From positions 2,058,498-2,119,503 of the forward strand of contig LM994670.1 of assembly GCA_000753455.2 (NCBI GenBank): a DNA stretch of 61,006 bases, in the 5' to 3' direction. The translations under genes and the position numbers were made by a program. The notes under the pieces are model-generated. The model made no database searches and had not been told where the DNA came from. It saw only the letters and a program-made list of their open reading frames with translations. Of this stretch, positions 18,013 to 28,092 are shown piece after piece. Each line of letters starts with the position of its first letter. The stretch's first letter is position 1. Source of the stretch: Clostridium jeddahitimonense (lineage in GTDB: Bacteria > Bacillota > Clostridia > Clostridiales > Clostridiaceae).

Positions 18013-18157
18013 TTCCACTCCACAAATTAAAATTACTATCCTTAAACCATTTTATGTCTCGAATATTATAAATATGTTTAATGAGAATATTTTTATCATA
18101 TTGTAATCTTATCTTTATATACTTTAATATAATATTTCTTATATTAAGGTGGTGCTT

Positions 18158-18886
18158 ATGAGTAAATTTTTTAGTTTGAGTAACATAGATGTAAATTATG
18201 AAATAACTTTAATTGAAAAAATTATTCCTATTTTTATTCTTATAGTTTTAATAATTACACTTTACATTAACAGGGATAAAATCAGAAATAATAAATTGTT
18301 AGATAAAAAATTTCGCTATTATTGTGGAATAATATCCTTAATTTTTCTTTCAATTTACTATATATTAGAATGGTGTAGTAATGGAATAACAGTATTTAAT
18401 CTTCCTCTTCACATTTGTTTTATTAGTAACATTCTTTGTATAATATTATGCTTTAATAAAAACAAGAAGATATTTAATTTTGTTGTATTTACCGGTATCT
18501 TAGGGGGACTAAGTAGCCTTTTAGCTCCTGAGTTAGATCTTTCTTTTAAGTATTTTAGATATTATCAGTTTATGATTTGTCATATTTCTATTATTATAAT
18601 TCCTATTTATTTTATGTTTATTTATAAATATAGCATAACTATTAAAGATACCTTAAAAGTTATATTTATAACGGAAATACTTGGTCTTTCACTTGGTGTA
18701 TTTAATGAGATTTACAATACAAACTATATGTTTGTAAGCTTTACCTCAAATGAAGCTGCAAAAGGCTCTATTTTATCTTACGTTGGTGAAGGATATTTCT
18801 ATTTTATAAACCTTCAAATACTCTTTCTTATAATTATGTTGTTATGGTACTTTATATTAAAGTATAGCTATAAATTAATGAAATAA
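18158..18886 (+). CDS. YwaF/TIGR02206-like integral membrane protein
   Basis: About 242 residues, six or seven membrane segments. The features YYILEWCSNGITVFNLPLHICFISNIL and FRYYQFMICHISIIIIPIYF fit the TIGR02206 family (YwaF), whose role is unknown. GGTGGTGCTT precedes ATG at 18158. It is divergent from the COG0523 operon and has its own terminator. Confidence 0.7.
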   Translation: MSKFFSLSNIDVNYEITLIEKIIPIFILIVLIITLYINRDKIRNNKLLDKKFRYYCGIISLIFLSIYYILEWCSNGITVFNLPLHICFISNILCIILCFNKNKKIFNFVVFTGILGGLSSLLAPELDLSFKYFRYYQFMICHISIIIIPIYFMFIYKYSITIKDTLKVIFITEILGLSLGVFNEIYNTNYMFVSFTSNEAAKGSILSYVGEGYFYFINLQILFLIIMLLWYFILKYSYKLMK

Positions 18887-18925
18887 AAATATCTTCATAA
18901 AATACTAAATTATAAACTATAAATA

Positions 18926-18952
18926 AAAAAGCCAGCAAAGCTGACTTTTTTT
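18926..18952. terminator. Terminator between convergent ywaF-like gene and mgsA
   Basis: AAAGCCAGC pairs with GCTGACTTT (one G-T pair) around AAA, with a T-run on the plus strand and an A-run before it that serves the minus strand. Confidence 0.7.
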
Positions 18953-18965
18953 ATGTATTTATTTA

Positions 18966-19334
18966 TTACTCTATAAGCGTTGCCTCTAGTAAAAGCTCTG
19001 CAGTGCCTATGTTTGTTGCTAGTGGTATCTTATAGACATCACATAATCTTAATAAAGCACTTATATCAGGCTCATGAGGTTGTGCTGTAAGTGGATCTCT
19101 TAAGAAAATTACCATGTCAATTTCATGCTCTGATACTAGCGCACCTATTTGTTGATCTCCTCCTAATGGTCCACTTTTAAATCTCTTAACTTCTAAAGAA
19201 GTATTTTCCATAATCCTTAATCCTGTTGTACCTGTAGCAACTAAAGTCATATTCTTTAATATGTTTTCATTCTTTTTAGCAAATTCTATCATTTCTCCCT
19301 TCTTTTTGTCATGGGCTATTAACGCTACTTTCAT
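18966..19334 (-). CDS. mgsA: Methylglyoxal synthase
   Basis: 122 residues, complete. Family motifs: [17 protein letters not shown] (phosphate loop), [14 protein letters not shown], the catalytic Asp in [16 protein letters not shown], and [10 protein letters not shown]. It converts dihydroxyacetone phosphate to methylglyoxal and phosphate, a glycolytic overflow route in the cytosol. Confidence 0.95.
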   Translation of the reverse strand: MKVALIAHDKKKGEMIEFAKKNENILKNMTLVATGTTGLRIMENTSLEVKRFKSGPLGGDQQIGALVSEHEIDMVIFLRDPLTAQPHEPDISALLRLCDVYKIPLATNIGTAELLLEATLIE

Positions 19335-19419
19335 ATACTCTCCTCCAACATTTTTCTAATTTATATAGTAAATTTAAAATTTAGACAATAACAAATTTCT
19401 TAAAATCATACATATAACT

Positions 19420-20046
19420 TTATATAATATTTATTAATAACTTATCCTTTTCTGGTACTATAGTAACAGTAAACTTTGTTAATGATAAAAAATTGATATT
19501 GTCTGCAGAAATATAGCCACCAACATTTAATATTATTGAATCTTTTATCCCATCAACTTGTCCCTCATAACTAACCTTAGAGATCTTAAAGTAAATTGGA
19601 TCTTCATCTCCTAAATACATTTGTTCTCTTAGAAACTGTAAAGATTCATTCAATCTATTTCTATCATCATCAGTCGACTTCTTATATCCTATTTCATAAT
19701 TATCATCAATATCTATTAAATAATCATAAACACTTTTATCTCCAGATAAATATTTTTCTATAAAATCATTTGCATAATCAATTTCCATAAACTTTCCTCT
19801 TTCGTATGGAATATCTATTATACTATTAAAAATTTCTTCACCTTTTTCACGTAATGTCAAATCTTTATTTTTTTCATAAACATTATCTAAAGAATTAAAT
19901 ACAGTATAATTTTCTTCAACTATATCCTCTTTATTATTTTCTTCAGTACGTATCTCATTACTATTTATAGTTTCAGTATCCTTATTACTACATCCTACTT
20001 GAAGTATAGTAATAATAATCATACTTAAAATTATTGTCTTCTTCAT
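19420..20046 (-). CDS. Lipoprotein of unknown function
   Basis: About 208 residues with a lipoprotein signal (KKTIILSMIIITILQVGC, lipobox LQVGC) followed by a low-complexity Asn/Glu linker and a soluble domain outside the membrane. Start at 20046, with GGAGTGG eight bases upstream. Family not recognised. Confidence 0.65.
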   Translation of the reverse strand: MKKTIILSMIIITILQVGCSNKDTETINSNEIRTEENNKEDIVEENYTVFNSLDNVYEKNKDLTLREKGEEIFNSIIDIPYERGKFMEIDYANDFIEKYLSGDKSVYDYLIDIDDNYEIGYKKSTDDDRNRLNESLQFLREQMYLGDEDPIYFKISKVSYEGQVDGIKDSIILNVGGYISADNINFLSLTKFTVTIVPEKDKLLINII

Positions 20047-20103
20047 AAAATCCACTCCTATACCTAAATTATATCATACTATACATATTGCTATAAATAA
20101 AAT

Positions 20104-20140
20104 AAGTACATAATATACAAAAATAGTATATTATGTACTT
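20104..20140 (-). terminator. Terminator after the 20150 carboxypeptidase gene
   Basis: AAGTACATAATATAC and GTATATTATGTACTT form a perfect 15-base stem around AAAAATA. Confidence 0.7.
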
Positions 20141-20149
20141 ATATTTTAA

Positions 20150-21376
20150 TTAAATACCTTTTTTAAATAAATTCTTCATATTATATTTGAAGTTATCAAG
20201 GAAGTTAGCTTTTTCTACGTCTCTATCTGCATAAAGTAAGCCTTCTCCAACTTTATTATCTCCCATATAAACTTCACATTTCCCTACAACATCACCCATA
20301 TTATACGAATCTTTTAACTCATCTAATACTACCTTAGTTGTTGGCTCTCCATCTGTTCCTTTAGGTACTACTATAACCAAATCATCTTGAGCTTTTGCTA
20401 TAAAGAACCTATCTGTATTCTTACCTAAATAAATTTTTTCTACATCAGCATCTTTATCAAAGATCTTTTTACCTTCAAATTTTGAGAAACCATAATTCAT
20501 AAGCATGCTAGCATCTCTATTACGTACTTTAAATGTTGGAGCACCCATAATTACACTTAGCATTCTTACCCCATCATGAACTGCTGTTGCAGATATACAG
20601 TATTTTGCTTCGTCTGTAAAACCAGTTTTTAGTCCATCACACCCATTAAAGAAACGAACTAATTTATTATGATTAACTAATTCTATTGGAGTTTTACGAC
20701 CTTCTGATATTGTTTCCATATATGTTCCTGTATACTTTAAAATACCTTTGTGTTTTAAAAGTTCCATAGACATTGTAGCAATATCACGCGCACTTGAAAG
20801 ATGTCCTTCCACAGGTAACCCATTACAATTTTTAAAGGTTGTATTAGTCATTCCAAGCTCTTGTGCTCTAGTATTCATCATTTGGACAAAAGCTTCTTCA
20901 GTACCACCTAAAAACTCTGCCATAGCCACTGCAGCATCATTTCCTGATGCAATAGCAATCCCTTTTAATATTTCTTCTACTGTTCTTACTTCTCCTGTAT
21001 CTAGTAGCATTGTGCTACCACCCATTTTTTTAGCATTTTCACTACAAGTAATTTTATCTTGTAAGGATATTTTACCACTATCTACCGCTTCCATAGCTAA
21101 AAGCATTGTCATTATCTTTGTAACAGAAGCAGGAGCAAACTTTTCATCTATATTTTTTTCATATAAAATAGTTCCGCTTACTGGTTCCATTAAAAGTGCA
21201 CTTCTCGCTTCAACTACAATATTGCCTTCTTCAAAAACTGCATTAGTAGCAAATTCATCGTAGCTCTCTTCCTCTAATATTTTTTCTTGGTTTAAGCTTG
21301 CGCTAACTGTAATGTTGCTTAAAGATAATAAACATAAAAGTACAAAAGAAATAATTTTAATAATATTTTTGTTCAT
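20150..21376 (-). CDS. dacF: D-alanyl-D-alanine carboxypeptidase, DacF type
   Basis: 408 residues with a signal peptide (IIKIISFVLLCLLSLSNITVSA) and the three active motifs: SVTK in FAPASVTKIM, SGN in IASGNDAAVA, KTG in GLKTGFTDEA, then a C-terminal PBP5-like domain and a basic amphipathic anchor (MKNLFKKGI). Its place beside pdp and deoB near spo0A/spoIIM is the usual clostridial position of dacF, which adjusts cross-linking of spore peptidoglycan. Confidence 0.9.
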   Translation of the reverse strand: MNKNIIKIISFVLLCLLSLSNITVSASLNQEKILEEESYDEFATNAVFEEGNIVVEARSALLMEPVSGTILYEKNIDEKFAPASVTKIMTMLLAMEAVDSGKISLQDKITCSENAKKMGGSTMLLDTGEVRTVEEILKGIAIASGNDAAVAMAEFLGGTEEAFVQMMNTRAQELGMTNTTFKNCNGLPVEGHLSSARDIATMSMELLKHKGILKYTGTYMETISEGRKTPIELVNHNKLVRFFNGCDGLKTGFTDEAKYCISATAVHDGVRMLSVIMGAPTFKVRNRDASMLMNYGFSKFEGKKIFDKDADVEKIYLGKNTDRFFIAKAQDDLVIVVPKGTDGEPTTKVVLDELKDSYNMGDVVGKCEVYMGDNKVGEGLLYADRDVEKANFLDNFKYNMKNLFKKGI

Positions 21377-21418
21377 CTATGTTCCTCCTTTCAAGCTTAT
21401 TATTACCAAAAGAAATAA

Positions 21419-21461
21419 AAATATGATAGAAAGAATTATTATTTCTCTCTATCATATTTTT
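21419..21461. terminator. Terminator downstream of pdp
   Basis: ATATGATAGA pairs with TCTATCATAT across an AT loop, with T-runs on both strands. Confidence 0.65.
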
Positions 21462-21467
21462 TTATAT

Positions 21468-22772
21468 TTATCTAATTATTTCATATATTACTGGAATATT
21501 TAAGTCATAACTATCACTGATAGTAATATTGCTTATTATATCCTTTTTAGCTTTTTCAATTTTCTCTTCACCATTTGAGTGAATATAAGCTAAAACATCA
21601 CCTTTTGAAACTTTATCACCACGTTTTTTATTTAAAACTATACCAACAGCTAAGTCTATTTCACTTTCCTTAGTTGCTCTTCCTGCACCTAATTCCATAG
21701 CTATTAATCCAAAAGCTTCTGCCTTAATCTTTGTGATATATCCATCCTTTTCTGCCAATACTGGTTCGACAAATTTAGCTTTTGGTAAAAGATCTAAGTT
21801 ATCTATTGGAGCAGTATCTCCACCTTGAGCTTTTACAAATTCTTTTAGCTTTTCTAAGCCTTTACCATTTTTTATGTTTTGAAGTAATAACTCTCTTCCT
21901 TCTTCTACATTGTTAGCTTTCTTTGCACACACTAACATATTAGAACCTATAGTTAAAGTTAATTCTAACAAATCTTTTGGTCCATTACCTTTTAATAGTT
22001 CTATAGCCTCTTTAACTTCTAAACTATTACCTATAGCATAACCTAAAGGTTGATCCATATCAGATATTACAGCTATAGTTTCTCTATCTAAAGCATTACC
22101 TATGTTAACCATCTCTTGTGCTAAACTTTTAGCATCTTCTGGTGTTTTCATAAAAGCTCCGTCTCCAACTTTTACATCTAAAACTATAGCATCTGCTCCT
22201 GAAGCTATCTTCTTACTCATTATACTTGAAGCTATTAAAGACATATTATCTACTGTAGCAGTAACATCTCTTAATGCATATAACTTCTTATCTGCTGGTA
22301 CTAGATTTCCACTTTGCCCCATTATAGCTATATTTATTGTATTAACATTTTTAGTGAATTCATCTTCAGTTAATTCTACTGAGAATCCTTCAAAGGTTTC
22401 AAGTTTATCTATAGTTCCACCGGTATGCCCTAATCCTCTTCCAGACATTTTAGCTACAGGTACATCTAATGAAGCTACCAGAGGAGTTAAACAGATTGAC
22501 GTTTTATCACCAACTCCTCCAGTTGAGTGCTTATCTACTTTAATTCCATTAATTTTACTTAAATCAATTTCATCACCTGATTTTACCATAGCCATAGTTA
22601 AATCAGCAGTTTCTCTCTTATTCATTTTATTGAAGAAAATAGCCATTAATAAAGCTGAAACTTGATAATCCGGAATTTCACCTTCTGTAAAACCTTTTAC
22701 AACAAAATCTATTTCTTCTTTAGATAACTCATTACCTTTTCTTTTATTCATTATTATGTCATACATTCTCAT
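21468..22772 (-). CDS. pdp: Pyrimidine-nucleoside phosphorylase
   Basis: 434 residues, complete. It starts [19 protein letters not shown] and contains the phosphate/pyrimidine site [15 protein letters not shown] and the family sequence [18 protein letters not shown]. It splits uridine and thymidine (and deoxyuridine) with phosphate to give the base and (deoxy)ribose-1-phosphate. It is 22 bases downstream of deoB, so one operon feeds pentose phosphates into central metabolism. Confidence 0.95.
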   Translation of the reverse strand: MRMYDIIMNKRKGNELSKEEIDFVVKGFTEGEIPDYQVSALLMAIFFNKMNKRETADLTMAMVKSGDEIDLSKINGIKVDKHSTGGVGDKTSICLTPLVASLDVPVAKMSGRGLGHTGGTIDKLETFEGFSVELTEDEFTKNVNTINIAIMGQSGNLVPADKKLYALRDVTATVDNMSLIASSIMSKKIASGADAIVLDVKVGDGAFMKTPEDAKSLAQEMVNIGNALDRETIAVISDMDQPLGYAIGNSLEVKEAIELLKGNGPKDLLELTLTIGSNMLVCAKKANNVEEGRELLLQNIKNGKGLEKLKEFVKAQGGDTAPIDNLDLLPKAKFVEPVLAEKDGYITKIKAEAFGLIAMELGAGRATKESEIDLAVGIVLNKKRGDKVSKGDVLAYIHSNGEEKIEKAKKDIISNITISDSYDLNIPVIYEIIR

Positions 22773-22794
22773 AATTAATATTCCTCCTAAGAAA

Positions 22795-23964
22795 CTACTT
22801 TAGTTTATCTAAAAAGCTTTCACCAACAATTTCATTATCTATATTAAAGAAATCTAAAATAGTCTTTCCTATATCTGTAAAGCCTTTTCTTGTACCTAAC
22901 TCTACTCCATTTTTTAGTTTCTTACCATACACTAATATTGGAATATATTCTCTTGAGTGATCTGTGCTGTCTGTTGTAGGATCGCAACCATGATCTGCTG
23001 CAATTATAAGCATATCATCATCACTCATATTGTTATATATTTCTTGTAATCTGCCATCAAAATCTTCTAGAGCTTTTCCGTAACCTTTCGCGTCATTTCT
23101 ATGGCCATATAACATATCAAAATCTACAAGATTAGTAAAGATTAATCCCTCTTCTACTTCCTTCATATATTCTAAAGTCTTATCTACGCCATCCATATTA
23201 TTTTTAGTATGCACAGCCTTAGTTACACCTTTTTTGTTATAAATATCTTCTATTTTACCTACAGCTGCAACTTCCATGCCGTTCTCTTTTAAATATTCAA
23301 GCATAGTTTTAGAAAATGGATTTAACGCATAATCTCTTCTATTAGATGTTCTTGTGAAGTTTCCTTCTTCACCAGTAAATGGTCTTGCGATTACTCTCCC
23401 TACTGCCTTATCTCCTACTAACATTTCTCTTGCTATCTCGCACATTTTATATAATTCCTCTATGGAAATAATTTCTTCGTGAGCTGCTATTTGAAATACT
23501 GAATCTGCAGATGTATAGATTATTGGGTATCCTGTTTTTACATGTTCTGCACCTAATTCTTTTATTATCTCTGTCCCTGAAGCAACTACATTACCTAAAA
23601 TACCTTTTTGGTTTGTTTTCTGTAAAAACTCATTAATTATCTCTTCAGAAAATCCTTCTGGATATGTGTTTAATGGTTTATCTAAAATAACACCACCAAT
23701 TTCCCAGTGTCCTGTAACCGTATCTTTACCTTTAGAAAGTTCCATTGCTCTACCGTATGAACCTTTTGGAGCATTAGATTTATTAGGTCCGTTAACACCT
23801 TCTATATTACCTATCCCAAGATTCTCTAAGTTATTAATATTTAATTTACCACACACCTTATATATGTTATCTAGCGTATGACTGCCAACATCACCATATT
23901 CCTTTGCGTCTGGTAATTCTCCTACTCCTAAACTATCTAATATAACTAGTATAGCTCTCTTCAT
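22795..23964 (-). CDS. deoB: Phosphopentomutase
   Basis: 389 residues, complete, alkaline phosphatase superfamily: the metal-binding start [17 protein letters not shown], the phospho-acceptor region [13 protein letters not shown] (catalytic Thr), and C-terminal metal ligands [18 protein letters not shown]. It interconverts (deoxy)ribose-1- and -5-phosphate. Operon with pdp. Confidence 0.95.
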   Translation of the reverse strand: MKRAILVILDSLGVGELPDAKEYGDVGSHTLDNIYKVCGKLNINNLENLGIGNIEGVNGPNKSNAPKGSYGRAMELSKGKDTVTGHWEIGGVILDKPLNTYPEGFSEEIINEFLQKTNQKGILGNVVASGTEIIKELGAEHVKTGYPIIYTSADSVFQIAAHEEIISIEELYKMCEIAREMLVGDKAVGRVIARPFTGEEGNFTRTSNRRDYALNPFSKTMLEYLKENGMEVAAVGKIEDIYNKKGVTKAVHTKNNMDGVDKTLEYMKEVEEGLIFTNLVDFDMLYGHRNDAKGYGKALEDFDGRLQEIYNNMSDDDMLIIAADHGCDPTTDSTDHSREYIPILVYGKKLKNGVELGTRKGFTDIGKTILDFFNIDNEIVGESFLDKLK

Positions 23965-24021
23965 TTTTTGTTTCTCCTTTCCTACTCTTAAATAAGCTCC
24001 CTAAATTCATGTCTTATTGCC

Positions 24022-24900
24022 TTATGCCCTCGGATGGGAGTTCTTGTAAACTAAATTTATCTTATCATTGTTTATTATTTCATAATAAGTATCCATATAT
24101 GTTAGGACTTGATTTCCTAATAATTTTTGTACTGCTCTTACATTAGCTCCATTTTGTAATAGATGAACAGCAAATGAATGTCTAAAAGTATTTAAATTTA
24201 CATCTTTTTTTATTCCTGCTTTATGAGAATACTCTTTTACTATTCTCCATACACCTTGCCTTGTTAATTGTTGACCATTAAGATTTACAAAAAGATTCTC
24301 TACACCACTAGCGGCAATAAGATCTCTTACCTTTAAGTAGTCCTTTATTGCACTTTTTGCACTTCTTCCAATAGGAATTACTCTTTCATAATTTCTATTA
24401 TCATGGCATACAACATATGACAAATCTAGATTAACACATTCTACCTTTAATCCGATTAGTTCTGATACTTTCATACCAGTTGCATACATAAGCTCTAGTA
24501 ATGCATTATCTCTTATTCCTTTATTACAATCCTTGTCAACAACCTTTATTATCTTATCAACTTCTTCAATTGTAAGAATTTCAGGAAGTTTCTTTGCACT
24601 GTCAGTAGCTTTATAATATATTTTAGGTATATCTCTTATTATCTTATGATCCTTTAAATAATTATAAAAACTTCTTAAACTAATTACTATTCTGTTTATT
24701 GATCTTTCTGACTTTCCTTCATCTAATAAATGTTGAATATAATCAGATACAGTGTTATTATCTGATTCATTTAAGTAAATATCTTTACTATTTAAATATT
24801 TAATATATAAATTTACATCTGTAACATATGCATAAACAGTATTTTCACTTTTATGACTTTGTAGCAATGATTCCCTATACTCGTTTACTATCTCTTTCAT
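24022..24900 (-). CDS. XerD-like tyrosine recombinase with altered catalytic residues
   Basis: About 292 residues with the XerD layout: SAM-like core-binding domain (residues 1-100) and a catalytic domain ending NSHPRA. Compared with standard XerD, the first catalytic Arg is Lys (ATGMKVSEL), the usual GKGxKER segment is DNRNYER, HxLRHSF is NTFRHSF, and LLGH is LLGN. Only the second Arg and the nucleophile Tyr (DTYYEI) remain. Strand-exchange activity is therefore doubtful, although the frame is intact and its place beside spoIIM is the usual one. It could act as a DNA-binding partner or structural subunit. Confidence 0.8.
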   Translation of the reverse strand: MKEIVNEYRESLLQSHKSENTVYAYVTDVNLYIKYLNSKDIYLNESDNNTVSDYIQHLLDEGKSERSINRIVISLRSFYNYLKDHKIIRDIPKIYYKATDSAKKLPEILTIEEVDKIIKVVDKDCNKGIRDNALLELMYATGMKVSELIGLKVECVNLDLSYVVCHDNRNYERVIPIGRSAKSAIKDYLKVRDLIAASGVENLFVNLNGQQLTRQGVWRIVKEYSHKAGIKKDVNLNTFRHSFAVHLLQNGANVRAVQKLLGNQVLTYMDTYYEIINNDKINLVYKNSHPRA

Positions 24901-24971
24901 AATTCTCCCCATTCCCATCTAATTTATATAATTCGACATATTTTTATATTTCCCTTTATATCTATATGTTG

Positions 24972-25607
24972 TTAAACAATTTTATAAACATTTGTTAAAA
25001 CAAACTTTATTAAGTTTGGACAAAGATAAGTTTCAACTATCGTACCAACAATAAATACACACAAGAATACCCCTACTTTAAAAATTATTTCCTTCTCTAC
25101 TATTGTATTTACTTTTCCCTTATTAAAGAACCTATCTCGCAGTTTCATTGAAGAAAATTGTATAAAAACTATACTTAATGCAATGAAACATGGTATATAA
25201 ATTATGTTTTGAGGTAGCGTGGATGCTATAGCTAACCAAATCCCCTTTCCTTCAAAGCTAGTTAACAGAAAACTAAAAGTATATCCTAAAGTAAATCCCT
25301 TAATTAAGTCTATTAATAAAATTAACGGAGTACCGAAAATTGTAAACCCAAATAAAACGATTGCTGTTAATAATATTAAATTCTTCTTTAATATGTCCAA
25401 TAATAAAATTTTAGTGTTAACCTGTTCTGTAACTATACTTTTTGTAAAAGTCGAAAAATAATTAGTTAAATCTGTAGCATCATTATAGTTCATGTACTTA
25501 ACCATAAAAGTTCCTAAAGTAATTCCTACACAAAAGAATATGAATACCATAAAATAAAATATTTTATTTTCTTTATAATTATGTTGTGCCTTATTAATTA
25601 TATTCAT
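24972..25607 (-). CDS. spoIIM: Stage II sporulation protein M
   Basis: 211 residues with about five membrane segments, including FFCVGITLGTFMVKY at the N-terminus and NIIYIPCFIALSIVFIQFSS in the middle, the SpoIIM pattern. SpoIIM is part of the DMP complex with SpoIID and SpoIIP that drives engulfment in the mother cell. The start at 25607 follows TTGGAGGG. Directly upstream of the xerD-like gene, as in other clostridia. Confidence 0.9.
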   Translation of the reverse strand: MNIINKAQHNYKENKIFYFMVFIFFCVGITLGTFMVKYMNYNDATDLTNYFSTFTKSIVTEQVNTKILLLDILKKNLILLTAIVLFGFTIFGTPLILLIDLIKGFTLGYTFSFLLTSFEGKGIWLAIASTLPQNIIYIPCFIALSIVFIQFSSMKLRDRFFNKGKVNTIVEKEIIFKVGVFLCVFIVGTIVETYLCPNLIKFVLTNVYKIV

Positions 25608-25686
25608 TTTTAATCCCTCCAAACTTATTCTACATTGAATAATATGACGAGATTAACAGTATTATTCATAAGTGAATATATGTAAA

Positions 25687-26361
25687 TCAAATTTTAGATA
25701 AATTTTTTAATATTTTCTCAACTTTACCTTTAGCTTCACTTACCTCTACATTATATTTTTGATTTAAAATATCTAATATTTCTAATACATCTAAAACCTC
25801 TTTACTCTTTTCTTCGTAAGTATCTTGTAGTCTTCCTAACCTATCTGATATAAATAATAATGCCATATCATTTATATCTACCTCATTAATTAAACCATTT
25901 ACATTACCATAAGGTAAATTCTTTATTATAAATAAATGGTGCATATGATACTTAACCAAACTACAAACCTTATCAATTTCATTTTTATCCATTTCATATG
26001 AAGTTAATATTTTTCTAACTACTTCTTCTCCAATCTTATCATGATCATAAGATATCCATCTTCCACTTTTATTTTTTCTAGTAGCAGCCTTTTTACCTAC
26101 ATCATGTAATAATGCAGCTAACATTAAAGCCTTTGGGCTATTAGCATACTCTCTTAAAGTTGCAGCTTGGTCTACAACTAATAAAACATGATTCCATACA
26201 TTTCCTTCGGGGTGGTGTTTTTTCTCTTGTTCAACACCTTCAAGTTCTACTAGTATTTCAAGAGGACTATCTTTTAGAGTCTCTTTAATACTTTCCAAAT
26301 AAATTGATGGCCTGGCATCATTTAATAAATGTTCTATAATATATCTTAATAACGTGCTCAA
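25687..26361 (-). CDS. HD-domain phosphohydrolase
   Basis: About 225 residues. The HD metal site is clear: HPEGNVWNHVLLVVDQ, ALMLAALLHDVGKKAA, then SYDHDKIGEE and a later KYHMHH. It resembles the HD part of CCA-adding and related proteins and probably acts on a nucleotide or RNA phosphate. I place the start at a TTG at 26361 behind GGAAGGTG; the frame extends to 26466, but that stretch contains the previous gene's terminator. Confidence 0.7.
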   Translation of the reverse strand: MSTLLRYIIEHLLNDARPSIYLESIKETLKDSPLEILVELEGVEQEKKHHPEGNVWNHVLLVVDQAATLREYANSPKALMLAALLHDVGKKAATRKNKSGRWISYDHDKIGEEVVRKILTSYEMDKNEIDKVCSLVKYHMHHLFIIKNLPYGNVNGLINEVDINDMALLFISDRLGRLQDTYEEKSKEVLDVLEILDILNQKYNVEVSEAKGKVEKILKNLSKI

Positions 26362-26449
26362 ATTTACACCTTCCTTCATCGTTATATCTTTATTCTTTGT
26401 ATATTGCTCTTTTTTATTATACAAAAAAATTTCTACCCTAATTATAAAA

Positions 26450-26474
26450 AGATGGGAAGTTCCCATCTTTAATA
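26450..26474 (-). terminator. Terminator after the 26478 lipoprotein gene
   Basis: AAAGATGGGAA and CCCATCTTT form a stem that ends just downstream of the lipoprotein gene's stop. Confidence 0.6.
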
Positions 26475-26477
26475 ATT

Positions 26478-26918
26478 TTATCTTTTCATTTCATTAATAT
26501 ATTTTTCTTTTAAAATATTATCATAATTCAAATTATTTTCATTAGAAACAGCTGTAATTTCATTATATAAATTATCTAGTGAAATTTTAAACCTATCATA
26601 AGATTCATTATTATTATTTGCCTTAAACTCCTTTAAACACTCTAAATATTCACTAAGCAAACTCTTAAATTCATCAGGGCAAAACTCTTGAATACTATAT
26701 AAAAATTCAATATTTTTTTCCTGCTGAGTTAAAAACTCTTCTTTACTACAATAACCATAAACGTAATTGTATAAAGCTTCTGTTTGAACATCTACATAAG
26801 CATCAAATTTTGCTCTAAAATCAGATAAATCTTCTCTATTTGCATTTTCACAAGAAATAAATAAAGTTGTCACAAGAATAAAGGCAATTATTAATAAAGC
26901 ACTTCTCTTCCTTTTCAT
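26478..26918 (-). CDS. Small lipoprotein of unknown function
   Basis: 146 residues with a lipoprotein signal (SALLIIAFILVTTLFISC, lipobox LFISC) and a helical mature part with NNNN-rich turns. It was the first gene after spo0A before the prophage arrived. Family not recognised. Confidence 0.65.
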   Translation of the reverse strand: MKRKRSALLIIAFILVTTLFISCENANREDLSDFRAKFDAYVDVQTEALYNYVYGYCSKEEFLTQQEKNIEFLYSIQEFCPDEFKSLLSEYLECLKEFKANNNNESYDRFKISLDNLYNEITAVSNENNLNYDNILKEKYINEMKR

Positions 26919-26980
26919 TTTATTCCCACCTTTAAGTTATTTTATATAATTATATTAAGTAAATTATATTTAAATAACCT

Positions 26981-27030
26981 AAAAGCACCAAAATCATGTT
27001 AGATTTTTAATCCAACTGATCTTGGTGTTT
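26981..27030 (-). terminator. Original host terminator of spo0A
   Basis: On the minus strand CACCAAGATCAGTTGGATT pairs with AATCTAACATGATTTTGGTG (two G-T pairs), about 19 base pairs, followed by CTTTT. It is 118 bases past the old spo0A stop at 27148 and is now separated from spo0A by the prophage. Confidence 0.75.
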
Positions 27031-27147
27031 GTAATCATTAATCTTCTATATTTATAGGCTTAAAAACATATTAGTTGGCTTTCTAATATAAATTTGACAA
27101 AATATCAAATCTATGCTCTCACCCTATATTACTAATCTTATCAACAA

Positions 27148-27219
27148 TTAAGAAACTTTATTTTTAAGTCTTAGCTTGTCTGCTATTATAGCAATAAATT
27201 CTGAATTTGTTGGCTTACC
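27148..27219 (-). pseudogene. spo0A: Displaced 3' end of host spo0A (23 codons plus stop)
   Basis: Read on the minus strand, these 72 bases encode GKPTNSEF...RLKNKVS and a stop, identical in protein to the last 23 residues of the intact spo0A at 59647. The DNA differs at 14 bases, all synonymous, including serine AGT versus TCA (three changes in one codon). Similarity stops abruptly on both sides; a stop (27223-27225) lies two codons upstream in frame, so it cannot be expressed. It is the host end cut off by prophage insertion. Confidence 0.95.
27209..27216. other. Attachment site, left junction
   Basis: GTTGGCTT, shared with 59708-59715. To its left is the old host spo0A end; to its right there is no further similarity to spo0A, as expected if phage DNA begins here. 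The alternative core TCTTAGCTTGTC lies 29 bases to the left. Confidence 0.65.
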
Positions 27220-27368
27220 CTCTTAATGCAACACCCTTCAAACCCTTTATCTAAGCCATTCTTAGCTTTAAATTTTCTATCATTTTTCTAATAATTGATT
27301 GGTTTAATCAATTATTATTGGTTGCTATAATAATATAAGAATATCACTAAAATGTCAATACAGTATTT
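27220..27368. other. Left phage arm with a 12-base inverted repeat
   Basis: TAATAATTGATT (27289-27300) and AATCAATTATTA (27306-27317) are perfect inverted repeats around GGTTT. There is no T-run, so a protein site (for example an integrase arm site) is as likely as a terminator. No gene seen. Confidence 0.45.
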
Positions 27369-27806
27369 CTATGAAATTCTTTTCCTTACTGCTCTAATAA
27401 GCCTTTCCCCTCTATCCCCTCTAATATATCTCATTTCTAATGTTTCTCTTCTTATACCAGTTAATTTACTTAATTCAGTTAATGTAATATTAATTCCTTC
27501 ATAATCTACAAAGATAGTACAAGATTTATTATTAGCTTGAACATTATTATCTACCCATCTACAATTATCTGGTTCATAGTCACCATTTACATTAATTCTA
27601 TCAATGCTAAATTTATCATTATATCCATTAGTATATGCCCAATTATGAAAGTTTAAATAGTTATTTCTCCATTCATTACATACTTTTATACCTCTAGCAC
27701 CATAATTATAGTAATCTTTATTATTAGGATTATAACAACGTTGCTTCATCATAACCCATCTTCCATATAAATTTGTTTTCTTAGCTAATCCATGTTTTAC
27801 TTTCAA
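27369..27806 (-). CDS. Phage HNH/AP2-like DNA-binding endonuclease
   Basis: About 145 residues. The pattern LYGRWVMMKQRCYNPNNKDYYNYGARGIKVCNEW ... FSIDRINVNGDYEPDNCRWVDNNVQANN is a familiar phage family: the IDRIxxxGxYEPxNCRW core is an HNH-like motif, followed by a C-terminal helix-turn-helix (LTELSKLTGIRRETLEMRY). It is probably a free-standing homing-type endonuclease. The TTG start at 27806 has GGAG seven bases before it. Confidence 0.65.
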   Translation of the reverse strand: MKVKHGLAKKTNLYGRWVMMKQRCYNPNNKDYYNYGARGIKVCNEWRNNYLNFHNWAYTNGYNDKFSIDRINVNGDYEPDNCRWVDNNVQANNKSCTIFVDYEGINITLTELSKLTGIRRETLEMRYIRGDRGERLIRAVRKRIS

Positions 27807-28092
27807 AAAAATCACTCCATTTTTAAACCACCAATTAATATAAACTGGCTCTTTTGGTTATAGGAGTAAACCCAACTATATAATTTTCACCACCTAATAA
27901 AAAAATCTTCATATATATTATATATTTGTGTAATCGTTTTAGTTAACTTTTAAAGATATGTAATTATTGGTATACAGTAACTTAATAATTAAAAATTTAT
28001 GTTTTAACAAACTACTAAAAATATTTTAGTATATAATTTTATATGCTATAATATTACAAATAAAATAACTTTTGTAATATGAGGAAAATTGA

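Noticed and set aside
18060..18110. Possible Fur/Zur box upstream of the COG0523 operon (TGAGAAT...TTTATCA)
   Set aside because: Arms are spaced by three bases instead of one and match poorly; not strong enough to list.
27841..27900. Short minus-strand frame ending VGFTPITKRASLY
   Set aside because: No start codon behind the AGGTGG; could be a gene remnant but too short to support.
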